Below, piece by piece: positions 1 through 9,149 of a stretch of DNA of 64,000 nucleotides. Source of the stretch: JAJFKB01 sp965230515 (GTDB lineage Bacteria > Pseudomonadota > Gammaproteobacteria > Pseudomonadales > IMCC2047); NCBI GenBank assembly GCA_965230515.1, contig OZ246007.1, forward strand, positions 682,001-746,000, read 5' to 3'. The notes under the pieces are model-generated. The model made no database searches and was not told the DNA's origin. It worked only from the letters and a program-made list of their open reading frames with translations. Position numbers and translations under genes: made by a program. Within the stretch, counting starts at the first letter, position 1. Each line of letters opens with the position of its first letter.

Positions 1-1
1 G

Positions 2-2536
2 GCTTCAGCATCCGAGCTGTACATGTTCTCGGGAGACACGCCGGCTCTTCAATCGATTGCGCAGGCTGCATTGAAAGAACAGGACACAATCGCTGTCAGT
101 TTCTTAAACCCGAATGGGTCATTGCTTGGTCAGGCAGGTCCGCTCTCCGATAAACCATCTGGTTTTGAACCGGTGGAATTCCAGTCAGGTAACTGGATTT
201 TTAACCATCCCATTCAATACAGTTCAATTGAGGTCGATGACTTTGCGCTCAGTGACGAACCAACAAGCGAAAACAGCCCGGAAACACAACTGCTTGGTTG
301 GGTACGTGTCATATTCAGCGACTCAAGATTAAAACACCAGCAGCAGGTTATTCTGCTTACAGGAGCGGGCATCGCAGGCGCCGGCCTTGCGTTAGCACTT
401 CTTATGGCAGCGAGTTTCAGTCGCAGTATAAGCCGCCCATTATCCAAATTATCTGAAACCGTTGAGTTGCTTGAATCCGGCAACCTGTCAGCACGAGCAC
501 CCGATCTGAAAGGGAATGAGTTCAAAATCCTGGCAATCGGCCTTAACCGGATGGCCAAAAAGGTCGAACAGGCCAGCGTACAACAAAAGCAACGTATTGA
601 AGAAGCAACAAAGAAGCTAAAAACCACTATGACAGATCTGGAGCAACGTAACCGACAGCTTGAAACAACCCGTAACGAGCTTATTCTTGCAGATCAGGCC
701 AAAGATGAATTTTTGGCACGGATGAGTCATGAACTAAGAACGCCGATTACGTCAATCATGGGTTACAGCCGACTGATAGAAAAACTGGGGCTACATGAAC
801 AGCAACTGGAGTTTAATCAGGTCATTCAACAGTCTTCAGATCTCCTTTTGTCGGTTATCAACGATCTGTTGAATTACTCCAAACTACGTTCCAATGCTAT
901 CGAACTGGAACAACGCCCATTCTTTCTGGAAGAGTGTCTGGAAAACATCATCGCCATGCACGCACACAGCGCCTTTAAAAAAGGTCTGGAACTGGTATTA
1001 CTTATCGAATCGGATGTGCCAACAGAAGTTGTTGGCGACTCATTGAGGTTCAGTCAAATTGTCAACAACCTGCTCAGCAACGCTGTAAAATTTACCGAAC
1101 AGGGAGAGGTAGTACTGTTTGTTTCAGTCAGCAATGTCGAGGGGAATCAGGTTCTACTGAACATTCGGGTCAAGGACTCAGGAATCGGGCTTAAACCGGA
1201 AGATCAACAGCGCTTATTTACCGAGTTCAGCCAGGCTGACTCGAGCATTACAAGGCGTTTTGGTGGTTCTGGATTAGGCCTGGTCATTGCAAAAGAACTG
1301 GCCGAGCTGATGCAGGGTAGTCTAGTCCTGGAAAGCACCTGGCAAAAAGGTACAGAAGCTTTATGTCAGATCACTATGGCCATTGACGCCCGTTCGCAGA
1401 ATCTTCCGGCAATCCCGCAACGGGACGACAAAATTATTATTTACGACCAGCATCCCTGGGCATTGAGGGAGCTTCGTCATACCGTCCTAAAATGGACCAC
1501 CCATATCGTAACCGTGAGCAACATTTCAGAATTGCTGACAAGATTGATACATCCTGAGGCTGAATTCAGCTGCATCATTATCGGACTCAGCAAAGAAGAA
1601 ACAGACAGCCAGGAATTATCTTCACTGTTACAGCAAGTGCGTTCAGTCTGCACTACACCTCTGTTGCTTGCTGGCGCCACAGCTAGACTGACCTTGCAGG
1701 AAAACCCCTCGGAGTGGAACAAATTTCCGTCAATCGATTTCATCAGCAAACCCCATCGCAGCAAAATATTTATTGAAAAGCTCTCAGCCCTGATATTCGG
1801 TATAGCACGACAAAACCACTCCAGACTTACAGCGGAGCCTGTTGCCGGTATTGGCAAACGTCTAAACAATAAACGTGTACTGATCGCCGAAGACAATGAC
1901 TTCAACAGGCGACTAATTGCGCATTTGCTGGTCGAGGCTGGCGCAACGGTGATTGAGGCCAGTCATGGCAAAGAAGCCGTTTTAGCCGCGGAAAGCGAAC
2001 AGGTTGATATTTTTCTGCTGGATCTCAATATGCCCGAGCTGGATGGATACAGTGCTGCTCGTATTATAAGAGAAAAACGGAAAGAGCGGCCCGCCCCTAT
2101 CATTGCAATTTCAGCGATTGCGCCAAGTGCCCAATCAGCATCAGAGCAGCTATCGCTATTTGATGCAGTATTGACGAAGCCAATCGACGAACAGAATTTT
2201 ATTGATTCCCTTTCAAAATACTGTGTTCAACAGGATCGTTCAGCAAGTGATTCCAACACATCGACTCAACTATTTCAGGTTTCTGAACAGGCACTCAAGG
2301 AGGAAGTTATTCGCCTGGCCAGTATGATCAAGAAAGCTGCATCCAGCAGAAAGACTGATCAAATTCGCAATTACGCCCACCAGTTAAAAGGGGTTATCGA
2401 TCCAAAACTCTTTTCCGAACTGAGCAAATTAAGCCTGAGACTCGAAAATATCACCGATGGTATTGGCACACATCAAATTGACACCCTGATGGATGAATTG
2501 GATCATTTCACGCAGCAGTTCAAATCAGAATCTTAA
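2..2536 (+). CDS. barA: BarA/GacS-type tripartite hybrid histidine kinase, 5' end outside window
   Basis: This is an inner-membrane sensor kinase. The frame is open to the left edge and the first internal Met is at 23, so the true start is probably upstream. Counting from that Met: a periplasmic stretch up to about 105, one membrane helix at about 107-131, HAMP to about 185, a HisKA domain with phospho-His 236 in SHELRTP, an ATPase domain with DSGIGL and GGSGLGL boxes, a degenerate receiver-like segment (about 470-600), a true receiver with Asp667 in DLNMPELDG, and a C-terminal HPt domain with His786 in HQLKG. The order HAMP-HisKA-ATPase-pseudoreceiver-REC-HPt is that of BarA/GacS, which signals to UvrY/GacA; no such regulator lies in the window. 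The family call is firm; orthology to BarA is inference. Confidence 0.9.
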   Translation, partial: ASASELYMFSGDTPALQSIAQAALKEQDTIAVSFLNPNGSLLGQAGPLSDKPSGFEPVEFQSGNWIFNHPIQYSSIEVDDFALSDEPTSENSPETQLLGWVRVIFSDSRLKHQQQVILLTGAGIAGAGLALALLMAASFSRSISRPLSKLSETVELLESGNLSARAPDLKGNEFKILAIGLNRMAKKVEQASVQQKQRIEEATKKLKTTMTDLEQRNRQLETTRNELILADQAKDEFLARMSHELRTPITSIMGYSRLIEKLGLHEQQLEFNQVIQQSSDLLLSVINDLLNYSKLRSNAIELEQRPFFLEECLENIIAMHAHSAFKKGLELVLLIESDVPTEVVGDSLRFSQIVNNLLSNAVKFTEQGEVVLFVSVSNVEGNQVLLNIRVKDSGIGLKPEDQQRLFTEFSQADSSITRRFGGSGLGLVIAKELAELMQGSLVLESTWQKGTEALCQITMAIDARSQNLPAIPQRDDKIIIYDQHPWALRELRHTVLKWTTHIVTVSNISELLTRLIHPEAEFSCIIIGLSKEETDSQELSSLLQQVRSVCTTPLLLAGATARLTLQENPSEWNKFPSIDFISKPHRSKIFIEKLSALIFGIARQNHSRLTAEPVAGIGKRLNNKRVLIAEDNDFNRRLIAHLLVEAGATVIEASHGKEAVLAAESEQVDIFLLDLNMPELDGYSAARIIREKRKERPAPIIAISAIAPSAQSASEQLSLFDAVLTKPIDEQNFIDSLSKYCVQQDRSASDSNTSTQLFQVSEQALKEEVIRLASMIKKAASSRKTDQIRNYAHQLKGVIDPKLFSELSKLSLRLENITDGIGTHQIDTLMDELDHFTQQFKSES

Positions 2537-2873
2537 AACGCCAGCTCAAATTTAACGGATTTACTATAGAAATCGTGCTAATAAAGCCGGACAGGAAGGC
2601 CTGCTATTGGGAGAGGGCGAATTATCAAACCGAATAGAGGTCATCCTTGACCAGTGTCATCCATGACTTGTCCTTAAGACTCACCCGCCATGGTAAACCA
2701 GAAAACCTCAAATCGCTGAAGCTATTCTCCGCTATCGATCCGGAAAAAGATATTACCTATAAGTACTAGTACTTTAGGGTTAGCATACCAATTCCTGCAT
2801 CGCTCAGAATCAAACACAACAATGTGTCTGTCACTCCCTCCTGTCATCAGACGGCATAGTTCTTTTACATCAC

Positions 2874-2911
2874 GCATGCTTTAACTGAACCAGGGTTTAG
2901 TTAAAGCATGC
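2874..2911. repeat. 38-bp near-perfect palindrome upstream of TonB receptor promoter
   Basis: Two 18-bp arms, GCATGCTTTAACTGAACC and its complement with one mismatch (G:U-compatible in RNA), are separated by only 2 bp (AG). The repeat ends 18 bp before the -35 box at 2929. No T-run follows on either strand, so it does not look like an intrinsic terminator. The position fits an upstream activator or operator site for the receptor gene, or a DNA cruciform. Confidence 0.75.
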
Positions 2912-2928
2912 ATCCTCATTGCGTATTC

Positions 2929-2957
2929 TTGACCCAGCTTCTGGCCATGTTTATACA
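2929..2957 (+). promoter_or_regulatory. predicted sigma-70 promoter of the TonB receptor gene
   Basis: The -35 box TTGACC (2929-2934) and -10 box TATACA (2952-2957) are separated by exactly 17 bp. The start codon is at 3002, giving a 5' leader of about 38 nt. A second TATAAT (2964-2969) has no matching -35 box at normal spacing. Confidence 0.55.
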
Positions 2958-3001
2958 TCGTGATATAATGCCGCGCGAATTAATACTATAGGGTTAACTC
3001 C

Positions 3002-5113
3002 ATGTCAGGCCGCCAAAAGGGAAGTTGGTTTACGTCCCTCTCTATTACCCGCCGCTTAATCCCCATAACACTCACCGCCTGTTTTCTGATCCCGACAGCA
3101 TCGCTCAGCTATGCCATGGATGCAGAGTATATGGATGAAGTGGATTTTTTATCCGAAGTGCCCATTGTCACCTCGGCAACGAGGCTCAATCAGAAAATTA
3201 CCGATGTGCCCGCATCAATCACCATCATTGACAGCGAACTGATTGAAGCATCAGGCGCTACCGAAATACCTCAACTGTTCCGTCTGGTTCCGGGCTACTT
3301 GTCCTATTACGTTTTAGGCAATCAGTTTGGCGTCACTAACAGAGGGTTGACGCTGGAGTATCCGGGAGACCTCGAAGTCATGATTGACGGACGCTCCGTC
3401 TATGAGTCGGTGTTTTCCGCCGTCGAATGGAGTTCATTGGGCATCTCTATTAAAGATATCGATTATATCGAAGTGGTTCGAGGCTCAAATGCGCCAACCT
3501 ATGGCTCAAACGCCTTTCTAGGAGCGATCAATATAGTGACTCTGAACCCGGTAAAATCCAGCCGAACCTCGTTTCACACCACAGTGGGAGATTTACAGAC
3601 CCGCAACGCCCAGTTGCGTCACAGCGGAAGTATCGGAAACCTCAATTTCAGCACCAGCATCAATTACCGGCATAATGAGGGGTTCCCGCGTCTGAGTGGA
3701 CAGGAGGATCCAGGACCGTTTGATAGAATGGATGACTCCAACGAAGCCACGCACCTGGTGGTAAAAGGCATTTATTCACCGTCATTGTATAATACACTTG
3801 AATTTCAACTCGGTGTGGGAGAGAGCACTCTTCACATCCCGGATGGGGATGCCAGCGGCGACCAAAAAGGCTTCAATAAGCGAGAAATGGAAAACAATTT
3901 CCAATTGCTACGCTGGGTGCACAACCAACCAAACAACAACCAGATTCACCTTCAGCTCTACCATAACCGGCTGGAAGTCAGCGAATTGAGGGAGCTCGGA
4001 CCCTTATCAGCCATCCTGGGTGTACCACCCGAATTTATTCCGTTTATCTTTGACGGTCATCCTGACGAAGATATCACAACGGGACTGGAAGACACGCTCT
4101 CTGAACGATACGACCTGGAGTTTCAGCAAAAACTGAATTTGGCGGAAAAGCAACGTTTCGTCTGGGGGTTAGGCGTACGATATGACAGAATGCAGGGTGA
4201 ATTTCTGCTAAGCCGTGATGATACCGTTGATGAAATTCAGTACCGTTTGTTCGCCAACTGGGAATGGTGTTTCCACGAAAACTGGACGGCCAATATCGGA
4301 GCCATGGCTGAACACAACAGTATTATCGGTGATCTGGTGTCCCCCCGCGCAGCCGTTAACTATACGTTCAGCCCGAATCACACTTTCCATGCTTCCTATA
4401 CCTATGGCAACCGGACACCTTCCATACTGGAGGCCAACCAGTTCCAGGGAGTCCGGTTTGCTGACGGCACCCTCATCGAAGCAGATGTTATCTTCGGCTC
4501 AGATATAGATGAGTCAACGGTTGAAGAGGTCGAAGTCGGCTACATGGGCAGCCTGTTCAATGGCAAATTATCCATCGATGTTCGCCTTTTTCGAACAGAG
4601 GCCGACCAGATTATCGGCGAGTACATAGACGAGTTTCCGGATTTAACGGGGGATATTTCTGTCATTGGCAATACCATGGATTGGACCACCAAGGGATTGG
4701 ACACACAGATAAAACTACGCCCCAACGAACGCTCTCTCATTTCCCTGCAGTATGCCTACACTGACTACCAGGGCGATCGGCTCAAGCGGATTTATCCCTA
4801 TATTGAGAACCGCAAACTCAACGTGGAAATACCCAGGCATAATGCTAACTTATTGCTATCACATAAGTTCGACCATGGATGGCAGGCAAGCTTTGTCTGG
4901 TACTACCTCTCCGACGTCAATTGGCGGCAGGGGCACGATATTCGAGCCCATGACAGGCTGGATTTTAGATTGGCCAAGAACTTTCATGTCGGTGGAAATC
5001 AGCTGAAAGCGGAACTGATCGCACACAATCTGCTGAACGATTACCCGGAATTTCACGTCAGCAATCATTTTGAAACCCGGGTTTTTCTGCGTATTGGGGT
5101 AGAGCTTCCCTAG
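3002..5113 (+). CDS. TonB-dependent outer-membrane receptor
   Basis: This 703-residue protein has an N-terminal signal peptide (basic start, hydrophobic core to about residue 37, cleavage likely after SYA). A plug domain follows (about 55-180) with the typical ATRL...DVPASITII start and the VEVVRGSNAPTYGSNAFLGAINI segment, then a C-terminal 22-strand-type barrel ending in an aromatic-rich strand (RVFLRIGVELP). The start is supported by AGGG upstream. Such receptors import scarce substrates across the outer membrane using TonB energy. The substrate cannot be read from the sequence: no siderophore, heme or cobalamin genes adjoin it and no B12 riboswitch was seen in the leader. The gene is monocistronic, with its own promoter and a terminator at 5128. 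Confidence 0.9.
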   Translation: MSGRQKGSWFTSLSITRRLIPITLTACFLIPTASLSYAMDAEYMDEVDFLSEVPIVTSATRLNQKITDVPASITIIDSELIEASGATEIPQLFRLVPGYLSYYVLGNQFGVTNRGLTLEYPGDLEVMIDGRSVYESVFSAVEWSSLGISIKDIDYIEVVRGSNAPTYGSNAFLGAINIVTLNPVKSSRTSFHTTVGDLQTRNAQLRHSGSIGNLNFSTSINYRHNEGFPRLSGQEDPGPFDRMDDSNEATHLVVKGIYSPSLYNTLEFQLGVGESTLHIPDGDASGDQKGFNKREMENNFQLLRWVHNQPNNNQIHLQLYHNRLEVSELRELGPLSAILGVPPEFIPFIFDGHPDEDITTGLEDTLSERYDLEFQQKLNLAEKQRFVWGLGVRYDRMQGEFLLSRDDTVDEIQYRLFANWEWCFHENWTANIGAMAEHNSIIGDLVSPRAAVNYTFSPNHTFHASYTYGNRTPSILEANQFQGVRFADGTLIEADVIFGSDIDESTVEEVEVGYMGSLFNGKLSIDVRLFRTEADQIIGEYIDEFPDLTGDISVIGNTMDWTTKGLDTQIKLRPNERSLISLQYAYTDYQGDRLKRIYPYIENRKLNVEIPRHNANLLLSHKFDHGWQASFVWYYLSDVNWRQGHDIRAHDRLDFRLAKNFHVGGNQLKAELIAHNLLNDYPEFHVSNHFETRVFLRIGVELP

Positions 5114-5127
5114 GAAATTCGTAAAAC

Positions 5128-5160
5128 GGCCTGCGCTATTCTTTTCTCGCAGGCCATTTT
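5128..5160 (+). terminator. intrinsic terminator, probably bidirectional
   Basis: A perfect 8-bp stem (GGCCTGCG / CGCAGGCC, 5128-5135 and 5148-5155) encloses a 12-nt loop and is followed by ATTTTCC. On the reverse strand it is followed by GTTTTACG, so it can also end the convergent carbamoyltransferase transcript. It lies between the two convergent stops (5113 and 5189). Confidence 0.8.
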
Positions 5161-5188
5161 CCAACCACTTGGGCAGTAGATCCTTTCC

Positions 5189-6949
5189 TCAGTCGCCTCC
5201 CGAAATACCCGCATTCTTATCGGCACCCTCCTTAACCACCAGCACATCCTGCATAATCAGGTATTGCAGATCCGACGCAAAGAACATATTTAGCGCGTCT
5301 GCGGGTGAACAGACCATTGGCTCACCCCTTCTGTTCAATGAGGTGTTGAGCGCGACACCGTTTCCAGTCAGCTTTTCCAGCTCGGTTAACAGTGCGTAGT
5401 AACGCGGGTTATGCGCCTCTTCCACCACCTGAGCTCTGGCTGTCCCGTCTTCATGCACCACCTCAGGAACTCTATCTTTCCAGGATTCTGCCACATCAAA
5501 GGTAAAGGTCATAAAGGGTGAGGGATGATCTGTCTGCAACATTTCCGGCGCGACTGTATCCAACATACTCGGACAGAAAGGCCGCCATCGTTCACGAAAT
5601 TTAATCTGTTCATTGATTCGATCGGCAACACCCTCAGCACTGGGACAACCCAAAATGCTACGTCCTCCCAGCGCTCGGGGGCCAAACTCCATACGCCCCT
5701 GAAACCAGGCGACAGGATGGCCCTCGGCAAGAATGGCTGCTATCCGTTTCGGTACGTTATTTATCACTTCGAAATCAGGTTTCCCCGAATGCTGCTTGCA
5801 GGCCAGAATACACTCGTCATTGCTATAACTGGGCCCCAGATACACATGTTCCATTTTTTCTACCGGAACAGCACGTTTTACGGACGCAAAGGATGCGGCG
5901 CCGACAGCGGTACCGGCATCTCCGGATGCCGGTTGAACCCAAAGCTCTTTTACGTAAGGTAACGCGATAATACGCTGGTTCAATTTCACATTAAGCGCAC
6001 CGCCACCGGAAAAGACCAGCTTGCCGGTCTCCTTTAAAACATCACCCAAATAATAATCAAGCAGCTTTAGAACCACTTCTTCGTAGAGTTTTTGAATGCT
6101 GGCAGCGTAATCAATATAGGGTTCATCCGCGACATCGCCAATACGACGCGGGCCAAGCCAGTCGATCAGTTTCTGGCTAAAATAGAAGCCAACGCCATCC
6201 TCTTTATAACGCCTCACACCAACGGTATTCACCATTTTATTGTCAACGGTAAAATTCTTACCATCAAACTCAATCAGCGCCGACAGGTCATGCTTATCAG
6301 GATCGCCATAAGGTGCCATTCCCATCACCTTATATTCACCATCCAGCATCTCAAAACCCAGATACTCGGTGATGGCGCCATAAAGTCCACCCAGGGAGTC
6401 GGGATCGTAGAACTCCTTAATCTTGTGGATTTTGCCGTTCTCGCCATAACCAAAGAAGGTGGTCGCATACTCTCCCTTACCATCCACTCCGAGAATTGCG
6501 GTTTTCTCGGTGAAGCCACTCAAGTGGTAACAGCTACTGGCATGTGCCAGGTGGTGTTCCACCGGCTCAAATTCAATCTCCTTCCAGTTAATACCAAGCT
6601 GATTGCATAGCTCTTTGATACGCTTCAGATAACGACGATAACGCCGATTGCCATTGAACAGCACATCGAGAGAGCGGTCCGGTGCATACCAGTATCGTTT
6701 CGCATAGTGCCATCTTGCCGGTGACAGCAGACTGATCGGTGCAAAAGGAACCGCCACCACATCAATATCTTCAGCCCTGACACCGGCACTTTGCATACAG
6801 AATTTCGCCGCCTCGTAGGGCATTTTATTTTTTGCATGTTTGTCGCGGATAAACCTCTCTTCCTCCGCCGCTGCAAGCAGTTTTCCATCCTTGTAAATAG
6901 CCGCAGATGGGTCGTGCGTCAGCGCGCCAGACAAGCCCAGTACAATCAT
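5189..6949 (-). CDS. NodU/CmcH-family carbamoyltransferase
   Basis: A 586-residue cytoplasmic enzyme expected to transfer a carbamoyl group from carbamoyl phosphate, through carbamoyl-AMP, to a hydroxyl group of a small molecule or glycan. The N-terminal ASKHA/Kae1-like domain starts with LGLSGALTHDPSAA and carries the metal-binding HHLAHASS motif near residue 135 and GVDGKGEYAT near 155. The C-terminal YrdC-like domain includes the family signature WFQGRMEFGPRALGGRS near 415. Length and both domains are complete. No sugar-synthesis or Nod-type genes adjoin it, so the acceptor is unknown. It is co-oriented with the methyltransferase upstream (gap about 108 bp), but there is no overlap to prove an operon. 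Confidence 0.88.
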   Translation of the reverse strand: MIVLGLSGALTHDPSAAIYKDGKLLAAAEEERFIRDKHAKNKMPYEAAKFCMQSAGVRAEDIDVVAVPFAPISLLSPARWHYAKRYWYAPDRSLDVLFNGNRRYRRYLKRIKELCNQLGINWKEIEFEPVEHHLAHASSCYHLSGFTEKTAILGVDGKGEYATTFFGYGENGKIHKIKEFYDPDSLGGLYGAITEYLGFEMLDGEYKVMGMAPYGDPDKHDLSALIEFDGKNFTVDNKMVNTVGVRRYKEDGVGFYFSQKLIDWLGPRRIGDVADEPYIDYAASIQKLYEEVVLKLLDYYLGDVLKETGKLVFSGGGALNVKLNQRIIALPYVKELWVQPASGDAGTAVGAASFASVKRAVPVEKMEHVYLGPSYSNDECILACKQHSGKPDFEVINNVPKRIAAILAEGHPVAWFQGRMEFGPRALGGRSILGCPSAEGVADRINEQIKFRERWRPFCPSMLDTVAPEMLQTDHPSPFMTFTFDVAESWKDRVPEVVHEDGTARAQVVEEAHNPRYYALLTELEKLTGNGVALNTSLNRRGEPMVCSPADALNMFFASDLQYLIMQDVLVVKEGADKNAGISGGD

Positions 6950-7057
6950 ATATCAACCTTGGTAAGTTGGAGACGCCCGAGTAGACGCAACTTCGTTACC
7001 CGTCCCCAATTAAAAGCGCCTAGTATAAACGATTTAAACTAAATGTGCCGATTCGAC

Positions 7058-7744
7058 TTATGGCCTTGAGCGATATATTTTTACCCGCTTGAATTCGTCA
7101 AACTCACCATAATCGGGCAATGTTGTCGCGTCCCTGACATCAAGCAGTTGGTACAGGTGAGGCGCTACACTCTTTGCCCTGGAATCAGCTATAACAACCT
7201 GCTCTGTAATGTCGAGAAATTCTTCCAATAATCGGTAATTTTCCAGGTCGTAGAGCACATCAGCGGCGAAAATGAGATCCGGCTTCCAGGGAATCTGATC
7301 CAACGATGCGCAGGTTGCCAGTGTCACATCGTTATCCGCCGCATTTTGCATACAGGCCAATCTTGCATCGGCATCAATGTCACAGGCAACCACCCGTTCG
7401 GCACCGGCCAGTATACAGGCAATACCTACAACGCCGGATCCTGCGCCGAAATCGATCACACGCTTACCCGCCACCAGTTCAGGTTGATCCAGAATATAGC
7501 GCGCGAGCACCTGTCCGCTTGCCCAGCAAAAAGACCAGTAGGGCGGATCATTCATGATTGCCGCACTCTCTTCACTGGAGTATGGATGGTGATGAAACAG
7601 CGGATCAAGCAGCCAAAGCTTGATCTGCCTGGTCAACGGCAATTCCGTTTTGACGACCGACGCATCAGGCATCACTTTTTGTAGCGCAACATCAAGGGGA
7701 GACGAACAGAGATCTAACAATGAACAGGGCCTTTGAATAAACAA
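7058..7744 (-). CDS. class I SAM-dependent methyltransferase, protein-lysine type (ETFB-KMT-like)
   Basis: A 228-residue Rossmann methyltransferase. Motif I is VIDFGAGSGVVGIA, followed by the acidic residue in VACDIDADA; motif IV is DLIFAADVLYD. The segment DPPYWSFCWASGQ before motif I resembles the METTL20/nicotinamide-N-methyltransferase-like group, in which bacterial members modify electron-transfer flavoprotein beta. The substrate assignment is inference. The start is uncertain: an internal Met at 7672 would remove a poorly conserved leader, and neither site has a strong ribosome-binding site. It could equally modify another protein or a small molecule. Confidence 0.75.
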   Translation of the reverse strand: MFIQRPCSLLDLCSSPLDVALQKVMPDASVVKTELPLTRQIKLWLLDPLFHHHPYSSEESAAIMNDPPYWSFCWASGQVLARYILDQPELVAGKRVIDFGAGSGVVGIACILAGAERVVACDIDADARLACMQNAADNDVTLATCASLDQIPWKPDLIFAADVLYDLENYRLLEEFLDITEQVVIADSRAKSVAPHLYQLLDVRDATTLPDYGEFDEFKRVKIYRSRP

Positions 7745-7833
7745 TGATGATCGGCGAATTGGCCGCTTATTATACAGCCCGCGTTCACCATTTCACTGAA
7801 ATTCACGCCCGGATAAAAAAATATAAAATAATT

Positions 7834-7863
7834 TTGAACTTAATTGATAAGTGCAGGGTCGTA
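7834..7863 (+). promoter_or_regulatory. candidate promoter of the small RNA (ECF/sigma-E-like)
   Basis: TGAACTT (7835-7841) and GTCGTA (7858-7863) are separated by 16 bp. This matches the spacing and core (GAACTT / GTC) of RpoE-type extracytoplasmic sigma promoters. Read as a sigma-70 promoter, TTGAAC (7834-7839) has no good -10 box at 16-18 bp. Transcription would start near 7868-7870. Confidence 0.4.
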
Positions 7864-7868
7864 TTAAG

Positions 7869-7936
7869 TGTATTTACTATTCATTAGTTACCCTCCCTGT
7901 GAATATTTGAGCCCGGTCTTTACCGGGCTTTTTTTT
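7869..7936 (+). ncRNA. candidate small RNA with a C-rich loop and intrinsic terminator
   Basis: The intergenic region holds a + strand terminator with no + strand gene in front of it, although the flanking genes are both on the minus strand. The predicted transcript of about 68 nt has a first hairpin with stem TATTCA/TGAATA (7878-7883 and 7900-7905). Its 16-nt loop exposes CCCTCCC (7891-7897), complementary to Shine-Dalgarno sequences. The terminator stem AGCCCGG/CCGGGCT and eight T residues follow. C-rich anti-Shine-Dalgarno loops are a known design of trans-acting bacterial sRNAs. Together with the sigma-E-like promoter this resembles envelope-stress sRNAs, but no known family was recognised. 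Confidence 0.5.
7910..7936 (+). terminator. strong intrinsic terminator (+ strand)
   Basis: A 7-bp GC-rich stem AGCCCGG (7910-7916) / CCGGGCT (7923-7929) with a 6-nt loop runs directly into eight T residues (7929-7936). On the minus strand the hairpin is followed by CAAATATTC, so it works mainly on the + strand. Confidence 0.85.
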
Positions 7937-7974
7937 GGGTGCTAATTCATCGACACTTCAGATCCAATGTTACT

Positions 7975-9084
7975 TCAGCCATTGGACTGCTTTTGATATG
8001 ACACAGAATCCTCTGCGGGCAAATGAGAACCAACTTCTCTGAATCGTTCTTCTGCCATTCTATCTGCGATGACTGAAGTCGCGGCGCCTTCATTATCGGC
8101 ACGCTCAAATATTTCCTGCAGCGTAGCACCAATCCCTTTCACATGTTCGGTTGATGCCTTCCAACCCAACCGGCTTCTGATGTAATGGATGTGAATAATA
8201 CCGCCTGCATTGATGACGTAATCCGGCGCGTAAAGTATATCCCGTGCCCTCAGCTCGTCAGCCATGTCCGGTGTAAACAACTGGTTATTAGCGGCGCCAG
8301 CTACGATAGACGCTCGCAATTGTTTGACGCTGACTTCATTGATGGCACCCCCCATCGCACAGGGCGCAAACACATCGGTCTGAATCGTGCCTATGCTGTC
8401 ATTATCCACCACCGTTGCCTGAAATTTCTCTCGAGCGAGCTCCAGATTAGCCTCATTTACGTCCGATACAATCAATTGAGCACCAGCCTGGTGTAAGTGC
8501 TCTGCAAGCCCCAACCCGACATTACCCACACCCTGTATCGCCACAGTTATGCCGTCCAGATTATCTGTTTTAAATCTGTGTCTGATCGCCGCCTGGATGC
8601 CCACAAATACACCAAATGCCGTGGCTGGAGAAGGGTTCCCGTCACGCACTCTACCCTGATCATCGAGCACCTCTTCAACACCAGCCACATAGGCTGTTTC
8701 CTTCGCGGCAGTTTGCAGATCAGCAACACTGGTACCCGAGTCCTGCGCCATAATATATTGTCCGGCAAGCCCATTAACAAACCGGCCCATCGCCCTGAAT
8801 AGAGCTTCAGATTTATCCCGTCCCGGGTCACCAATAATAACCGATTTACCACCGCCCATAGGCAATCCGGCCAACGCTGATTTATAGGTCATACCCCGGG
8901 AAAGCCTCAATACATCTTTCAGGGCATCCTCTTCGCCAGCGTAAGGAAACATTCGACAACCACCCAGCGCAGGTCCGAGATTAGTATTATGTACCGCGAC
9001 AATCGCCCGCAACCCGGATTCCGGGTCGTTTCCAAATACCACTTTTTCGTGGTCGTCAAAATCTGCCAATGTAAAAACCGTCAT
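7975..9084 (-). CDS. leucine dehydrogenase-type Glu/Leu/Phe/Val dehydrogenase
   Basis: A 369-residue NAD-dependent amino-acid dehydrogenase that would oxidatively deaminate branched-chain (or aromatic) amino acids to 2-oxo acids and ammonia in the cytoplasm. The substrate domain has GGCRMFPY and the catalytic-Lys loop LPMGGGKSVI near residue 80. The NAD domain has the GVGNVGLGLAEHL fingerprint near 185 and the APCAMGGAIN and GAANNQL segments. The length fits leucine dehydrogenase (about 365), not the longer glutamate dehydrogenases. The start is supported by an AGG-rich site just upstream. It lies 65 bp downstream of the oxidoreductase below, on the same strand, so the two probably act together: deamination, then oxidative decarboxylation of the 2-oxo acid. 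Phenylalanine or valine dehydrogenase remains possible. Confidence 0.87.
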   Translation of the reverse strand: MTVFTLADFDDHEKVVFGNDPESGLRAIVAVHNTNLGPALGGCRMFPYAGEEDALKDVLRLSRGMTYKSALAGLPMGGGKSVIIGDPGRDKSEALFRAMGRFVNGLAGQYIMAQDSGTSVADLQTAAKETAYVAGVEEVLDDQGRVRDGNPSPATAFGVFVGIQAAIRHRFKTDNLDGITVAIQGVGNVGLGLAEHLHQAGAQLIVSDVNEANLELAREKFQATVVDNDSIGTIQTDVFAPCAMGGAINEVSVKQLRASIVAGAANNQLFTPDMADELRARDILYAPDYVINAGGIIHIHYIRSRLGWKASTEHVKGIGATLQEIFERADNEGAATSVIADRMAEERFREVGSHLPAEDSVSYQKQSNG

Positions 9085-9149
9085 TCCTGCCTCTCTTTTC
9101 GATGTACCTTTTCAAAAATAATAACCATGACATCAGCCTGGCTCCCAAC

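Larger units (their letters stand above)
2537..3001. other. intergenic region between kinase and TonB receptor
   Basis: These 465 bp lie between two + strand genes. They hold a near-perfect long inverted repeat (2874-2911) and a good sigma-70 promoter (2929-2957), both annotated separately. A short open frame ending at the TAG near 2769 was looked at and not accepted as a gene. No tRNA or convincing terminator was recognised just after the kinase stop. Confidence 0.6.

Noticed and set aside
2660..2769. Short open stretch ending LFSAIDPEKDITYKY before a TAG
   Set aside because: No start codon with a ribosome-binding site and no recognisable family; could be a remnant but cannot be supported.
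2537..3001. Cobalamin riboswitch in front of the first TonB receptor
   Set aside because: No B12-box or the long leader fold could be found; the promoter leaves a leader of only about 38 nt.
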